Below, in pieces: positions 1-6,629 of a stretch of DNA of 7,975 nt. Source of the DNA: Caryophanales bacterium UBA7476. Lineage in GTDB: Bacteria > Bacillota_I > Bacilli_A > RF39 > UBA660. The translations under genes were made by a program, and so were the position numbers. Below the pieces are notes generated by a model. It worked only from the letters and a program-made list of their open reading frames with translations. It made no database searches and had not been told where the DNA came from. The stretch lies in assembly GCA_002477275.1 (NCBI GenBank), contig DLOU01000066.1, positions 1-7,975 of the forward strand. Direction: 5' to 3'. How positions within the stretch are numbered: the first letter of the stretch is position 1; the number at the start of each line of letters is the position of its first letter.

Positions 1-15
1 TTTGTCAACAGTCTG

Positions 16-43
16 AAACAGAAGTATTAACTTCTGTTTTTTT
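16..43 (+). terminator. Rho-independent terminator of the upstream transcription unit
   Basis: A perfect 10-bp stem (16-25 pairing with 30-39) with a 4-base loop (ATTA) runs into a run of seven T (37-43). The U-tract lies on the + strand side, so it would stop transcription entering from the left and insulate the heat-shock operon. The first 15 bases are too short to identify the upstream gene. One frame has a stop (TGA at 14-16), but nothing supports it as coding. Confidence 0.85.
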
Positions 44-54
44 ATTCTATTTTT

Positions 55-81
55 TTAGCAATATATGTTGACAAGTGCTAA
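55..81 (+). promoter_or_regulatory. Second, degenerate CIRCE operator overlapping the -35 box
   Basis: The left arm TTAGCAATA (55-63) and right arm AAGTGCTAA (73-81) are separated by exactly 9 bases. They match the known CIRCE consensus TTAGCACTC-N9-GAGTGCTAA at 7 of 9 and 8 of 9 positions. The spacer and right arm cover the -35 hexamer at 68-73, so HrcA bound here would block RNA polymerase directly. The arm pattern and exact spacing are seen in the sequence. Binding by HrcA is inferred, and weaker binding than at the downstream site is likely given the mismatches. Confidence 0.7.
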
Positions 82-95
82 AGTTGTAGTATAAT
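68..95 (+). promoter_or_regulatory. Sigma-A promoter of the hrcA-grpE-dnaK-pepF-dnaJ operon
   Basis: A perfect -35 TTGACA (68-73) and a perfect -10 TATAAT (90-95) are separated by 16 bases, one short of the 17-bp optimum. The start of transcription should fall near 102, within the left arm of the downstream CIRCE. Both hexamers match consensus, which suggests a strong promoter that depends on repression for control. No CtsR-type tandem heptamers were seen nearby. Confidence 0.9.
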
Positions 96-99
96 TAAA

Positions 100-126
100 T
101 TAGCACTTTAAGAATTTGAGTGCTAG
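100..126 (+). promoter_or_regulatory. CIRCE operator (HrcA binding site)
   Basis: The arms TTAGCACTT (100-108) and GAGTGCTAG (118-126) flank a 9-base spacer and match the CIRCE consensus at 8 of 9 positions each. The site begins at about the expected transcription start and its last two bases overlap the AGGAGG ribosome binding site of hrcA. It is therefore both the DNA operator for HrcA and, in the mRNA, a possible 5' hairpin. In related bacteria HrcA binds CIRCE and is itself kept active by the GroE chaperonin, giving release under heat stress. Confidence 0.96.
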
Positions 127-130
127 GAGG
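125..130 (+). promoter_or_regulatory. Ribosome binding site of hrcA that fixes its start codon
   Basis: The perfect Shine-Dalgarno AGGAGG lies 9 bases before the ATG at 140. Upstream in-frame TTG codons at 116 and 131 lie inside CIRCE or abut this site, so they are not usable starts. The site shares bases 125-126 with the right CIRCE arm. Confidence 0.9.
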
Positions 131-139
131 TTGATTTTC

Positions 140-1141
140 ATGTTGACAGAACGTGAAGAAAAAATACTAACTTTAATAGTTGAAGAGTACATTAAATTAA
201 CTAAACCAGTAAGTTCCAATCTCATTTGTAAGAGATTAAAGTGTTCATCAGCTACCGTTAGGAGCGAGATGAAAGCTTTAGAGGATTTAGGCTTACTAGA
301 GAAGAGACACACTTCTAGTGGACGAGTACCGAGTGAAAAAGGTTACCGTTACTATGTTGATAATTTAATGAGTATTAAGAAGATGAAAGCAGAAGATATG
401 TACAAACTTAAAGTAATATTCGACAATCATCAACTTAACTTATCTGATACAATATCTAAGAGCTTAGAAGTAGTAGCAGATATGACAAACTATACAACTG
501 TTGTTTTAGGGAGTTCATCACACGATAATCTTCTTAAACAAATTGAAGTTATCCCAATAAATGAAGAGTTTATAACAGTAATAGTTGTAACTGACAAAGG
601 GCACGTTCAACATAAAACGATATCATTAAAAGATGTATCACAAGAAGAAATAAAGAAAACCGTAGGACTAATCAACAACCTAATAGTAGGTACACCAATA
701 GATGAGGTGTCACAGAAATTAGAGTATGAAGTAAAGCCAATAATCGGAAGATATGTTGAGCAACATGAACAAATATATAATGCCTTTTATAATGTGTTTA
801 CAGATTTCACTAATGTAAAAGGAAACGTTAATTTTCAAGGAAAAAACAATATCTTAGATCAACCTGAGTTTACTGATAGTACAAAGATGAAGGAACTATA
901 TAGTAAACTAGAAAATAAAGATGTAATAGATAATATAAGAAGTATTCATAAAGATAATAGTAACAACATAGAAATTTATATTGGAGAAGAAAACAATATA
1001 GATGATGATGTTACTGTAATAAAAACTAATTACAAATCTAAAGAAGATAATGGAACAATTGCTATAATTGGGCCAAAAAGAATGGATTATGAAAGAGTAG
1101 TAGGAATACTTGAATATATTAAAGAAAACATTGAAAGGTAA
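140..1141 (+). CDS. hrcA: Heat-inducible transcription repressor HrcA
   Basis: This 333-residue protein is the repressor of class I heat-shock genes; it binds CIRCE as a dimer. The N-terminal winged helix-turn-helix is clear: a recognition helix at about residues 36-48 (SSATVRSEMKALE), then the HrcA signature at 57-74 with HTSSGRVPSEKGYRYYVD. The middle and C-terminal parts form the dimerisation and inserted domains, ending in the family-typical GTIAIIGPKRMDY region near residues 305-317. Length is normal for the family (about 340). I chose the ATG at 140 because a perfect AGGAGG lies 9 bases upstream. It is the first gene of the operon, directly behind two CIRCE elements, so it should repress its own synthesis. 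grpE begins 6 bases after its stop. Confidence 0.97.
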   Translation: MLTEREEKILTLIVEEYIKLTKPVSSNLICKRLKCSSATVRSEMKALEDLGLLEKRHTSSGRVPSEKGYRYYVDNLMSIKKMKAEDMYKLKVIFDNHQLNLSDTISKSLEVVADMTNYTTVVLGSSSHDNLLKQIEVIPINEEFITVIVVTDKGHVQHKTISLKDVSQEEIKKTVGLINNLIVGTPIDEVSQKLEYEVKPIIGRYVEQHEQIYNAFYNVFTDFTNVKGNVNFQGKNNILDQPEFTDSTKMKELYSKLENKDVIDNIRSIHKDNSNNIEIYIGEENNIDDDVTVIKTNYKSKEDNGTIAIIGPKRMDYERVVGILEYIKENIER

Positions 1142-1196
1142 TAAAGTATGGCAAATAAAGATAAGAAAAAAGAAAATATTAAAGAAAACATTGAAA
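1116..1196 (+). repeat. 21-base exact direct repeat across the hrcA/grpE junction
   Basis: Bases 1116-1136 (end of hrcA) are identical to 1176-1196 (start of grpE), at an offset of exactly 60 bases. With one mismatch the match extends left to 1112/1172 (24 of 25). Both copies are read in the same phase and encode IKENIE, in HrcA as its last residues before the terminal Arg and in GrpE at residues 11-16. The sequence is A-rich, so coincidence is possible, and the bases between the copies do not continue the repeat. Confidence 0.6.
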
Positions 1197-1738
1197 CAAA
1201 ACCTGAAATAAATGAAGTAATGAATGATCTTGATTCAGAAATTGAAAACAAAGATCAAGAAATAGAAGTTTTAAGAAAAGAAAATGAAAACTTAAAAAAA
1301 TTAAGTGAAGAACTTGCTAATAAAGTTAAATATACTCAAGCAGAGTTAATTAATTATAGAAAAAGAAAAGACGAAGAAGTAGAAAAAATTAAAAAATATT
1401 GTAATCAAGATATTATAGTAGACCTTCTTCCGGTAATTGATAACTTTGAAAGAGCAGTTAAATATGATGATAATAACTTAGAAGACGCATTTTCAAAATT
1501 CTTATCAGGTTTTAAAATCATGTTTTCAGATTTAAATAATGTACTTGTAAAGTATGGAGTTACTCCAATTAGTAGAGTTGGTGAAGAATTTGATCCAAAA
1601 CTAGAACAAGCTCTACTTACAGATAAAGTAGATGGGCATAATGAAGACGAAGTACTTGAAGTACTATTAAAAGGATATATGTTAAAGGATAGAGTAATTC
1701 GTCCTGCGACAGTTAAAATTAATAAAATAGATGAATAG
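1148..1738 (+). CDS. grpE: Nucleotide exchange factor GrpE (DnaK co-chaperone)
   Basis: GrpE works as a dimer that opens the DnaK nucleotide-binding cleft so ADP leaves and ATP binds, resetting the Hsp70 cycle; in several bacteria it also acts as a thermosensor. The 196-residue product has a charged, Lys/Glu-rich N-terminus, a long coiled-coil-forming helix at about 25-85, the four-helix-bundle segment DLLPVIDNFERAV (92-104), and the C-terminal beta-wing ending in the signature RPATVKI (185-191). Length is typical. The His usually seen after FDP (FDPxxHxA) is Glu here (residues 148-155), a small deviation. The ribosome binding site is weak (AAAGG at 1134-1138, inside the end of hrcA), so translation is probably coupled to hrcA. 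The gap to dnaK is 12 bases. Confidence 0.96.
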   Translation: MANKDKKKENIKENIETKPEINEVMNDLDSEIENKDQEIEVLRKENENLKKLSEELANKVKYTQAELINYRKRKDEEVEKIKKYCNQDIIVDLLPVIDNFERAVKYDDNNLEDAFSKFLSGFKIMFSDLNNVLVKYGVTPISRVGEEFDPKLEQALLTDKVDGHNEDEVLEVLLKGYMLKDRVIRPATVKINKIDE

Positions 1739-1750
1739 GAGAGATAAATA

Positions 1751-3583
1751 ATGAGTAAAATTATAGGTATAGATTTAGGTACAACAAACAGTTGTGTGTC
1801 AGTATTAGAGGCAGGAAGTCCTGTCGTAATTCCAAATCCAGAAGGAGGAAGAACAACACCTTCAGTAGTAGCATTTAAAAAAGGTGAAAGAATAGTTGGA
1901 GATGCTGCTAAACGTCAAGCATTAACTAATAAAAATACAATCAGTAGTATTAAGAGATTAATGGGTTCTGGTAAAAAAGTTGAAGCAGAAGATAAAAAAT
2001 ATACACCAGAAGAAATTTCAGCAATGATTCTTTCTTATATGAAAGATTATGCAGAAAGCTATTTAGGAGAAAAAGTAGATCGTGCAGTTATTACTGTTCC
2101 AGCATACTTTAACGATTCTCAACGTCAAGCAACTAAAAATGCTGGTAAAATCGCTGGTCTTACAGTTGAACGTATCATAAATGAACCAACTGCTGCAGCA
2201 CTTGCATACGGTCTTGATAAACAAGATAAGCAACAAACAATCTTAGTTTATGACTTAGGAGGAGGAACATTCGATGTTTCAATTCTAGAACTTGGTGATG
2301 GTGTATTTGAAGTTAAATCAACAAATGGTAACAACAAGCTTGGTGGAGATGACTTCGATGAAGCAATCATGGATTATTTGGTAGATGAATTTAAGAAAGA
2401 AAATGGTATAGACTTATCAAAAGATAAAATGGCTATGCAAAGACTTAAAGAAGTATCTGAAAAAGCTAAAAAAGACTTATCAGGGGTTACTTCTACACAA
2501 GTATCAGCTCCATTTATAGCTCAAGGAGAAGATGGAGGACCACTTCACTTAGATTTAACACTAACTCGTGCTAAATTTGAAGATTTAATTCGTGATTTAG
2601 TTGAATCAACACTAGATCCAGTTAGAAAAGCATTAAAGGATGCAAAATTAAAGAAAGAAGATATCGACAAAGTAATATTTGTTGGTGGATCAACTCGTAT
2701 TCCAATGGTATATGATTTAATCAAAAAAGAACTTGGAAAAGAACCATCAAAAGAAGTTAATCCAGATGAAGTAGTTTCAATGGGTGCTGCAATTCAAGGT
2801 GGAGTATTAACTGGAGATGTAAATGATATCGTATTACTAGATGTAACACCACTATCACTTGGTCTTGAAACATTAGGTGGCGTTATGACTACATTAATTC
2901 CAAGAAATACAACAATTCCAACTTCTAAGAAAGAAGTATTCTCAACAGCTGCAGATAATCAACCAGCAGTAGATATCCATATTCTTCAAGGTGAACGTCC
3001 AATGGCTGCAGACAATAAAACTCTTGGTAATTTCCAATTAACAGGAATTCCAGCAGCACCACGTGGAGTACCACAAATTGAAGTTACATTTGATATCGAT
3101 GCAAATGGTATAGTTAACGTTACTGCTAAAGATTTAGGAACAAATAAGAAACAATCAATTACAATTACATCATCAACTACATTATCTGATGAAGAAGTAG
3201 AAGAAATGATGAAAGAAGCAGAAAAGAACAAAGAAGAAGATGCTAAGAGAAAAGAAGTAGCAGAAGCTCGTAATGAAGCAGAACAACTAGTATTCCAAAC
3301 TGAAAAATCATTAAAAGATTTAGGAGATAAAGTTGAAGAAAAAGAAGAAAAAGAAATTAAGAAATTAATTGAAAAAGTAAATAAAGAACTTGCTAAAGAA
3401 GAAATAGATTTAGATGATTTAAAAGAAGCTAAAGATAAACTTCAAGAAAAAGCAATGGAACTTGGAGCAAGAATCTATGAACAAGCTGCAAAAGAAGAAA
3501 ATGAGGAAGAAACAAAAGAAGATAAAAAATCAAAAAAATCTAAAGACGACGATACAGAAGAAGCAGATTACGAAGAAGAATAA
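1751..3583 (+). CDS. dnaK: Molecular chaperone DnaK (Hsp70)
   Basis: This 610-residue cytosolic Hsp70 binds exposed hydrophobic peptide segments in an ATP-dependent cycle driven by DnaJ and GrpE. The nucleotide-binding domain (about 1-360) shows the phosphate-1 motif GIDLGTTNS (6-14), the phosphate-2 motif DLGGGTFD (168-175, including Thr173) and an adenosine-binding FVGGSTRIP segment. The interdomain linker VLLDVT lies at 361-366, about 25 residues earlier than in E. coli. That agrees with the known deletion in the nucleotide-binding domain of Gram-positive DnaK. The substrate-binding domain follows (TPLSLGLETLGG onward), then a Lys/Glu-rich helical lid and an acidic tail ending in DYEEE. 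AGGAGAG (1737-1743) lies 7 bases before the ATG. The gene ends with tandem stops (TAA TAG), immediately followed by a hairpin. Confidence 0.99.
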   Translation: MSKIIGIDLGTTNSCVSVLEAGSPVVIPNPEGGRTTPSVVAFKKGERIVGDAAKRQALTNKNTISSIKRLMGSGKKVEAEDKKYTPEEISAMILSYMKDYAESYLGEKVDRAVITVPAYFNDSQRQATKNAGKIAGLTVERIINEPTAAALAYGLDKQDKQQTILVYDLGGGTFDVSILELGDGVFEVKSTNGNNKLGGDDFDEAIMDYLVDEFKKENGIDLSKDKMAMQRLKEVSEKAKKDLSGVTSTQVSAPFIAQGEDGGPLHLDLTLTRAKFEDLIRDLVESTLDPVRKALKDAKLKKEDIDKVIFVGGSTRIPMVYDLIKKELGKEPSKEVNPDEVVSMGAAIQGGVLTGDVNDIVLLDVTPLSLGLETLGGVMTTLIPRNTTIPTSKKEVFSTAADNQPAVDIHILQGERPMAADNKTLGNFQLTGIPAAPRGVPQIEVTFDIDANGIVNVTAKDLGTNKKQSITITSSTTLSDEEVEEMMKEAEKNKEEDAKRKEVAEARNEAEQLVFQTEKSLKDLGDKVEEKEEKEIKKLIEKVNKELAKEEIDLDDLKEAKDKLQEKAMELGARIYEQAAKEENEEETKEDKKSKKSKDDDTEEADYEEE

Positions 3584-3584
3584 T

Positions 3585-3611
3585 AGAAAGTAGTCATAAG
3601 GACTACTTTCT
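3585..3611 (+). promoter_or_regulatory. Intercistronic hairpin between dnaK and pepF (processing site or attenuator)
   Basis: A perfect 11-bp stem (3585-3595 with 3601-3611) closes a 5-base loop (ATAAG). It starts within the second dnaK stop codon and ends 7 bases before the pepF ribosome binding site. Downstream there are only two further bases of a T-run (TTTCTT, then AAATA), so it is not a convincing full terminator. It more likely allows partial read-through, or protects the 3' end of a processed hrcA-grpE-dnaK transcript, giving more DnaK than PepF and DnaJ. The structure is seen; the role is inferred. Confidence 0.75.
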
Positions 3612-3629
3612 TAAATATAGGAGATATTG

Positions 3630-5426
3630 ATGAATACAAAGCTAAGAGAAGAAGTAAAAGATGAAGATAAATGGAATTTAGAGTTAATTTATGAAAATAT
3701 TGATTTATATAACAAAGACTATGATAAACTAGAAAAATTATTACCTATATTAGAAGAAGACAGTAAAAAGCTACTAGAAAGTAGTAAAGATTTTGCAAAA
3801 TACTATGAAGATGCATCAGAATTTGTCAGATTAATTGATAAAATGTTTACATATGCTCATTGTAAAAAAGATGAAGATACAGCAAACTCCGTGTATCAAG
3901 AATTATATGATAAAGCAGTGCTTCTATATACAAAATTTAGTGAAATAAATTCTAGTATAGATCCAAAAATTATACGAGAAGATGAAAATAAAATAAGAGA
4001 GTATATTGAAAAAGAAGACTCATTAAAACCATTTAAACATGAAATAGAATCAATTTTAAGACAAAAAAAGCATTCTTTATCAGAAGAAGAAGAAAAGATA
4101 ATAGCAGCCTTTACTCCAGTATTTCAATCATCTGATAATGCATACAGTTATTTAACAAATGCAGATATGAAATTTAAAAACATAATTGATGAAAATGGGA
4201 AAGAACAAGAATTTGATGAAAACGCATATTCAAAATATATTAGATCAACCAGTAGAGATGTAAGAATTAATGCATTTAGAAATCTTTATGACGGATATAA
4301 ATCATTAGAGAATACAATTACATCACTTTATTCAAGCATACTTAATTATGATAGTATAAATGCAAAATTAAGAGGATACAGTTCATCAATAGAAAGTTAT
4401 TTAGATAATAAAAATATTTCAGTTAAATTGTATGAGAATCTAATAAAATCAGTTCACTCAAACTTACCAAATTTATACAGATACTTTGATATAAAAAGAG
4501 AAATGCTTGGGCTAGATAAATTTCACTTATATGATGGATATGCAAGTACAGTAAAAGAATTAGATAAAAAATATTCATTTGAAGAAGCGAAAGAATTAGT
4601 ATTAGATGCATTAAAAGTATATGGAGAAGAATATACAAATAAATTAAAAGAAGCATTTGATAATAGATGGATTGACAAGTATCCAAATAAGAATAAAAGA
4701 GGCGGAGCATATTCTACTGGATCATATGATACAGTTCCGTATGTATTATTAAATTATACAGAAGAGTATAATGATGTAAGTACTCTAGCTCATGAACTTG
4801 GTCATTCAATGCATACATACTTTTCTTGTAAAAATCAACCATTTGCAACACATGACTATGTAATATTTTTAGCAGAAATAGCTTCAACAACAAACGAATT
4901 AATATTAAATGATTATATGTTAAAGAAGGTAAAAACAAAAGAAGAGAAACTTGCAATATTAAATGAAAAGCTTGATTTATTCAAAGGAACAATATATAGA
5001 CAGACAATGTTTGCAGAGTTTGAAAAAAACGCTCATGACTATGTAGATAATGGTGGAGTAGTTACAAGTGATTACTTAAATAATATGTACTATGACTTAA
5101 ATAAAAAATATTTTGGAGATAATGTAGTAGTAGACGAAGAAATTAAATATGAATGGCTTAGAATACCACATTTCTATACACCGTTTTATGTATATCAATA
5201 TGCAACTAGTCTTTCAATAGCTTGTTATGTAGCTAAAAATATTCTAGAAAAAACTCCTGGCTTTAAAGAAAAATATCTTGAACTATTAAAATCTGGTGGA
5301 AAAGATTATCCATTAGAATTATTAAAAATAATAGATATTTCACTTGATGATACTAAAGTATTTGATAGTGCGAATGAGATGTTTAATAAAACATTAGAAG
5401 AATTTATCGAAATTTATAAGAAGTAG
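3630..5426 (+). CDS. pepF: Oligoendopeptidase F (M3 family zinc metallopeptidase)
   Basis: PepF is a cytoplasmic zinc endopeptidase that cleaves short peptides rather than whole proteins. The 598-residue product has the length usual for the family. It has the N-terminal oligopeptidase F domain (roughly 110-180) and the M3 catalytic domain (roughly 200-580). The zinc site is intact: HELGH at 388-392 supplies His388, catalytic Glu389 and His392, and Glu416 in AEIAST is the expected third ligand. The conserved Tyr-rich segment HFYTPFYVYQYATS (514-527), which lines the substrate cleft in this family, is present. I chose ATG 3630 over the adjacent TTG 3627 because AGGAG (3619-3623) is 6 bases upstream and ATG is the stronger start. 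The gene sits between dnaK and dnaJ, where Bacilli usually have none, and dnaJ begins 9 bases after its stop. Confidence 0.95.
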   Translation: MNTKLREEVKDEDKWNLELIYENIDLYNKDYDKLEKLLPILEEDSKKLLESSKDFAKYYEDASEFVRLIDKMFTYAHCKKDEDTANSVYQELYDKAVLLYTKFSEINSSIDPKIIREDENKIREYIEKEDSLKPFKHEIESILRQKKHSLSEEEEKIIAAFTPVFQSSDNAYSYLTNADMKFKNIIDENGKEQEFDENAYSKYIRSTSRDVRINAFRNLYDGYKSLENTITSLYSSILNYDSINAKLRGYSSSIESYLDNKNISVKLYENLIKSVHSNLPNLYRYFDIKREMLGLDKFHLYDGYASTVKELDKKYSFEEAKELVLDALKVYGEEYTNKLKEAFDNRWIDKYPNKNKRGGAYSTGSYDTVPYVLLNYTEEYNDVSTLAHELGHSMHTYFSCKNQPFATHDYVIFLAEIASTTNELILNDYMLKKVKTKEEKLAILNEKLDLFKGTIYRQTMFAEFEKNAHDYVDNGGVVTSDYLNNMYYDLNKKYFGDNVVVDEEIKYEWLRIPHFYTPFYVYQYATSLSIACYVAKNILEKTPGFKEKYLELLKSGGKDYPLELLKIIDISLDDTKVFDSANEMFNKTLEEFIEIYKK

Positions 5427-5435
5427 AGGTGAATT

Positions 5436-6575
5436 ATGGATAATAAAAGAGATTATTATGAAGTTCTTGGCATAGAGAAAAGTGCAACTGATGCAGAAAT
5501 AAAAAGTGCGTTTAGAAAACTAGCTAAGAAATATCATCCCGATTTAAATAAAGACGATCCTAAAGCAGCCGAAAAATTTAAAGAAGCCCAAGAAGCATAT
5601 GAAGTATTGAGTGACGAAAATAAAAGAGCTCAATATGATAGATATGGTCATGCAGGTGTAAGTGGAAGTGCTGGTCCAGGAATGGGAGGTTTCTCCTCAT
5701 ATGGAGCTGGATTTGATGGTGTTGACCTAAGCGACATATTTGATAGTTTCTTCGGTGGAGGTTTCGGAGGTTTTGGTGGTTCTGGAAGAAGTACAAACAG
5801 AAAAACTAGAGGATCAGATATTCTAAAAAAAGTTAATCTTACTTTTGAAGAAGCGGTTTATGGTACTGAAAAAGAATTTAACTTAGATATAATAGAAAAT
5901 TGTGAAGAATGTGATGGAAAAGGTGGTAAAGGGGAACAGACATGCTCAACATGCCATGGTTCAGGTACTATAACATCTGAACAACATACTATTTTAGGTT
6001 CATTCCTATCAAAAACTACTTGTCCAGATTGTCACGGAGAAGGGCACACATATAAGAAAAAATGTGAGGTATGTGGTGGAAAAGGAAAAGTTAAAACAAA
6101 CAAAACTATAAAAGTAACAATACCAGCAGGTATTGATAATGGAGGAAGAAGAAGAATCTCTGGAAAAGGAGGCCCTGGAGAAAATGGTGGGCCGAATGGA
6201 GATTTATATTTAGAATTTTATGTTAAAGAACATGAATACTACAAAAGAGATGGAAATGACATATATTTAGAAATTCCATTAACAATTACAGAAGCTGTCT
6301 TAGGATGTAAAAAAATTATACCTACACTTTATGGAAATGTTAATCTTAATATACCAAGTGGTATAAACAATTTAGATAAACAAAGAATAAAAGGTAAAGG
6401 TATTAAAAATGAATCAACAGGTCAAACAGGAAATATGTATTTAATATTTAAAGTTATAACTCCTAAAAAGCTTTCAAAAGAGCAGAAAAAACTATTTGAT
6501 GAATTAAATAAAACATCGTTTGATGATAAAGAAATAAAAGAATTTAATAAATTTACAGAAAAGAACAATCAATAA
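5436..6575 (+). CDS. dnaJ: Chaperone protein DnaJ (type I Hsp40)
   Basis: DnaJ delivers unfolded clients to DnaK and stimulates its ATPase. The 379-residue protein has every type I feature. The J-domain (about 5-70) carries the essential HPD at 34-36. A Gly/Phe-rich linker (about 71-125) includes a DIF motif at 100-102. Four CxxCxGxG zinc repeats begin at Cys156, 170, 196 and 210. The two C-terminal beta domains (the first interrupted by the zinc region) and the dimerisation end follow. The first and second zinc repeats are 14 residues apart instead of the usual 17 or so, because the common AKPGT-type stretch is shortened, while repeats 2 and 3 are further apart (26). The ribosome binding site GAGGTG (5426-5431) overlaps the pepF stop, which suggests coupled translation. 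The last codons form the left arm of the operon terminator. Confidence 0.98.
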   Translation: MDNKRDYYEVLGIEKSATDAEIKSAFRKLAKKYHPDLNKDDPKAAEKFKEAQEAYEVLSDENKRAQYDRYGHAGVSGSAGPGMGGFSSYGAGFDGVDLSDIFDSFFGGGFGGFGGSGRSTNRKTRGSDILKKVNLTFEEAVYGTEKEFNLDIIENCEECDGKGGKGEQTCSTCHGSGTITSEQHTILGSFLSKTTCPDCHGEGHTYKKKCEVCGGKGKVKTNKTIKVTIPAGIDNGGRRRISGKGGPGENGGPNGDLYLEFYVKEHEYYKRDGNDIYLEIPLTITEAVLGCKKIIPTLYGNVNLNIPSGINNLDKQRIKGKGIKNESTGQTGNMYLIFKVITPKKLSKEQKKLFDELNKTSFDDKEIKEFNKFTEKNNQ

Positions 6576-6595
6576 TAAATTGTTCTTTTTATTTT
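6559..6595 (+). terminator. Rho-independent terminator of the dnaK operon
   Basis: A perfect 11-bp stem (6559-6569 with 6579-6589) encloses a 9-base loop and leads into a T-rich tail (6586-6590, then ATTTT). The left arm lies within the last codons of dnaJ and the dnaJ stop codon is in the loop. The structure marks the end of the heat-shock operon and separates it from the membrane-protein gene that follows. Confidence 0.88.
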
Positions 6596-6608
6596 GATGT
6601 GATATACT
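6580..6608 (+). promoter_or_regulatory. Putative extended -10 promoter for the downstream membrane-protein gene
   Basis: TGATATACT (6600-6608) combines the TGn extension with a -10 hexamer TATACT that matches TATAAT at 5 of 6. Seventeen bases upstream TTGTTC (6580-6585) is a poor -35 (3 of 6) and lies inside the terminator stem. The predicted transcript start near 6615 coincides with the AAGAGG ribosome binding site, so the leader would be unusually short. AT-rich DNA gives such matches easily, so confidence is modest. Confidence 0.4.
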
Positions 6609-6629
6609 CATTTTAAGAGGTTAGATGAT

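Noticed and set aside
2..74. 8-bp inverted repeat TTGTCAAC (2-9) and GTTGACAA (67-74)
   Set aside because: The copies are 57 bases apart and the right copy is essentially the -35 box. A match this short is likely chance and has no clear role.
116..139. Upstream TTG starts (116, 131) extending HrcA by up to 8 residues
   Set aside because: They lie in the CIRCE right half or directly against the Shine-Dalgarno. The ATG at 140 has AGGAGG at 9 bases and gives the normal HrcA N-terminus.
44..139. Possible CtsR operator near the operon promoter
   Set aside because: No tandem GGTCAAA-type heptamers are present; only CIRCE-type repeats are seen.
1112..1231. Full 60-base tandem duplication at the hrcA/grpE junction
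   Set aside because: Only 21-25 bases match at the 60-base offset; the remaining bases of the would-be unit do not align.
2986..3231. Open frame on the minus strand within dnaK
   Set aside because: It lies wholly opposite a highly conserved dnaK coding region, with no family resemblance in its translation; it is a coding shadow.
3240..3583. GAAGAA-rich stretch at the end of dnaK as a repeat element
   Set aside because: It is codon-level low complexity from the Lys/Glu-rich lid and acidic tail of DnaK, not a DNA repeat.
4423..4956. Two adjacent minus-strand open frames within pepF, Leu/Ile-rich
   Set aside because: Their hydrophobic look arises from reading AT-rich pepF codons backwards. 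They lie opposite the conserved catalytic region.
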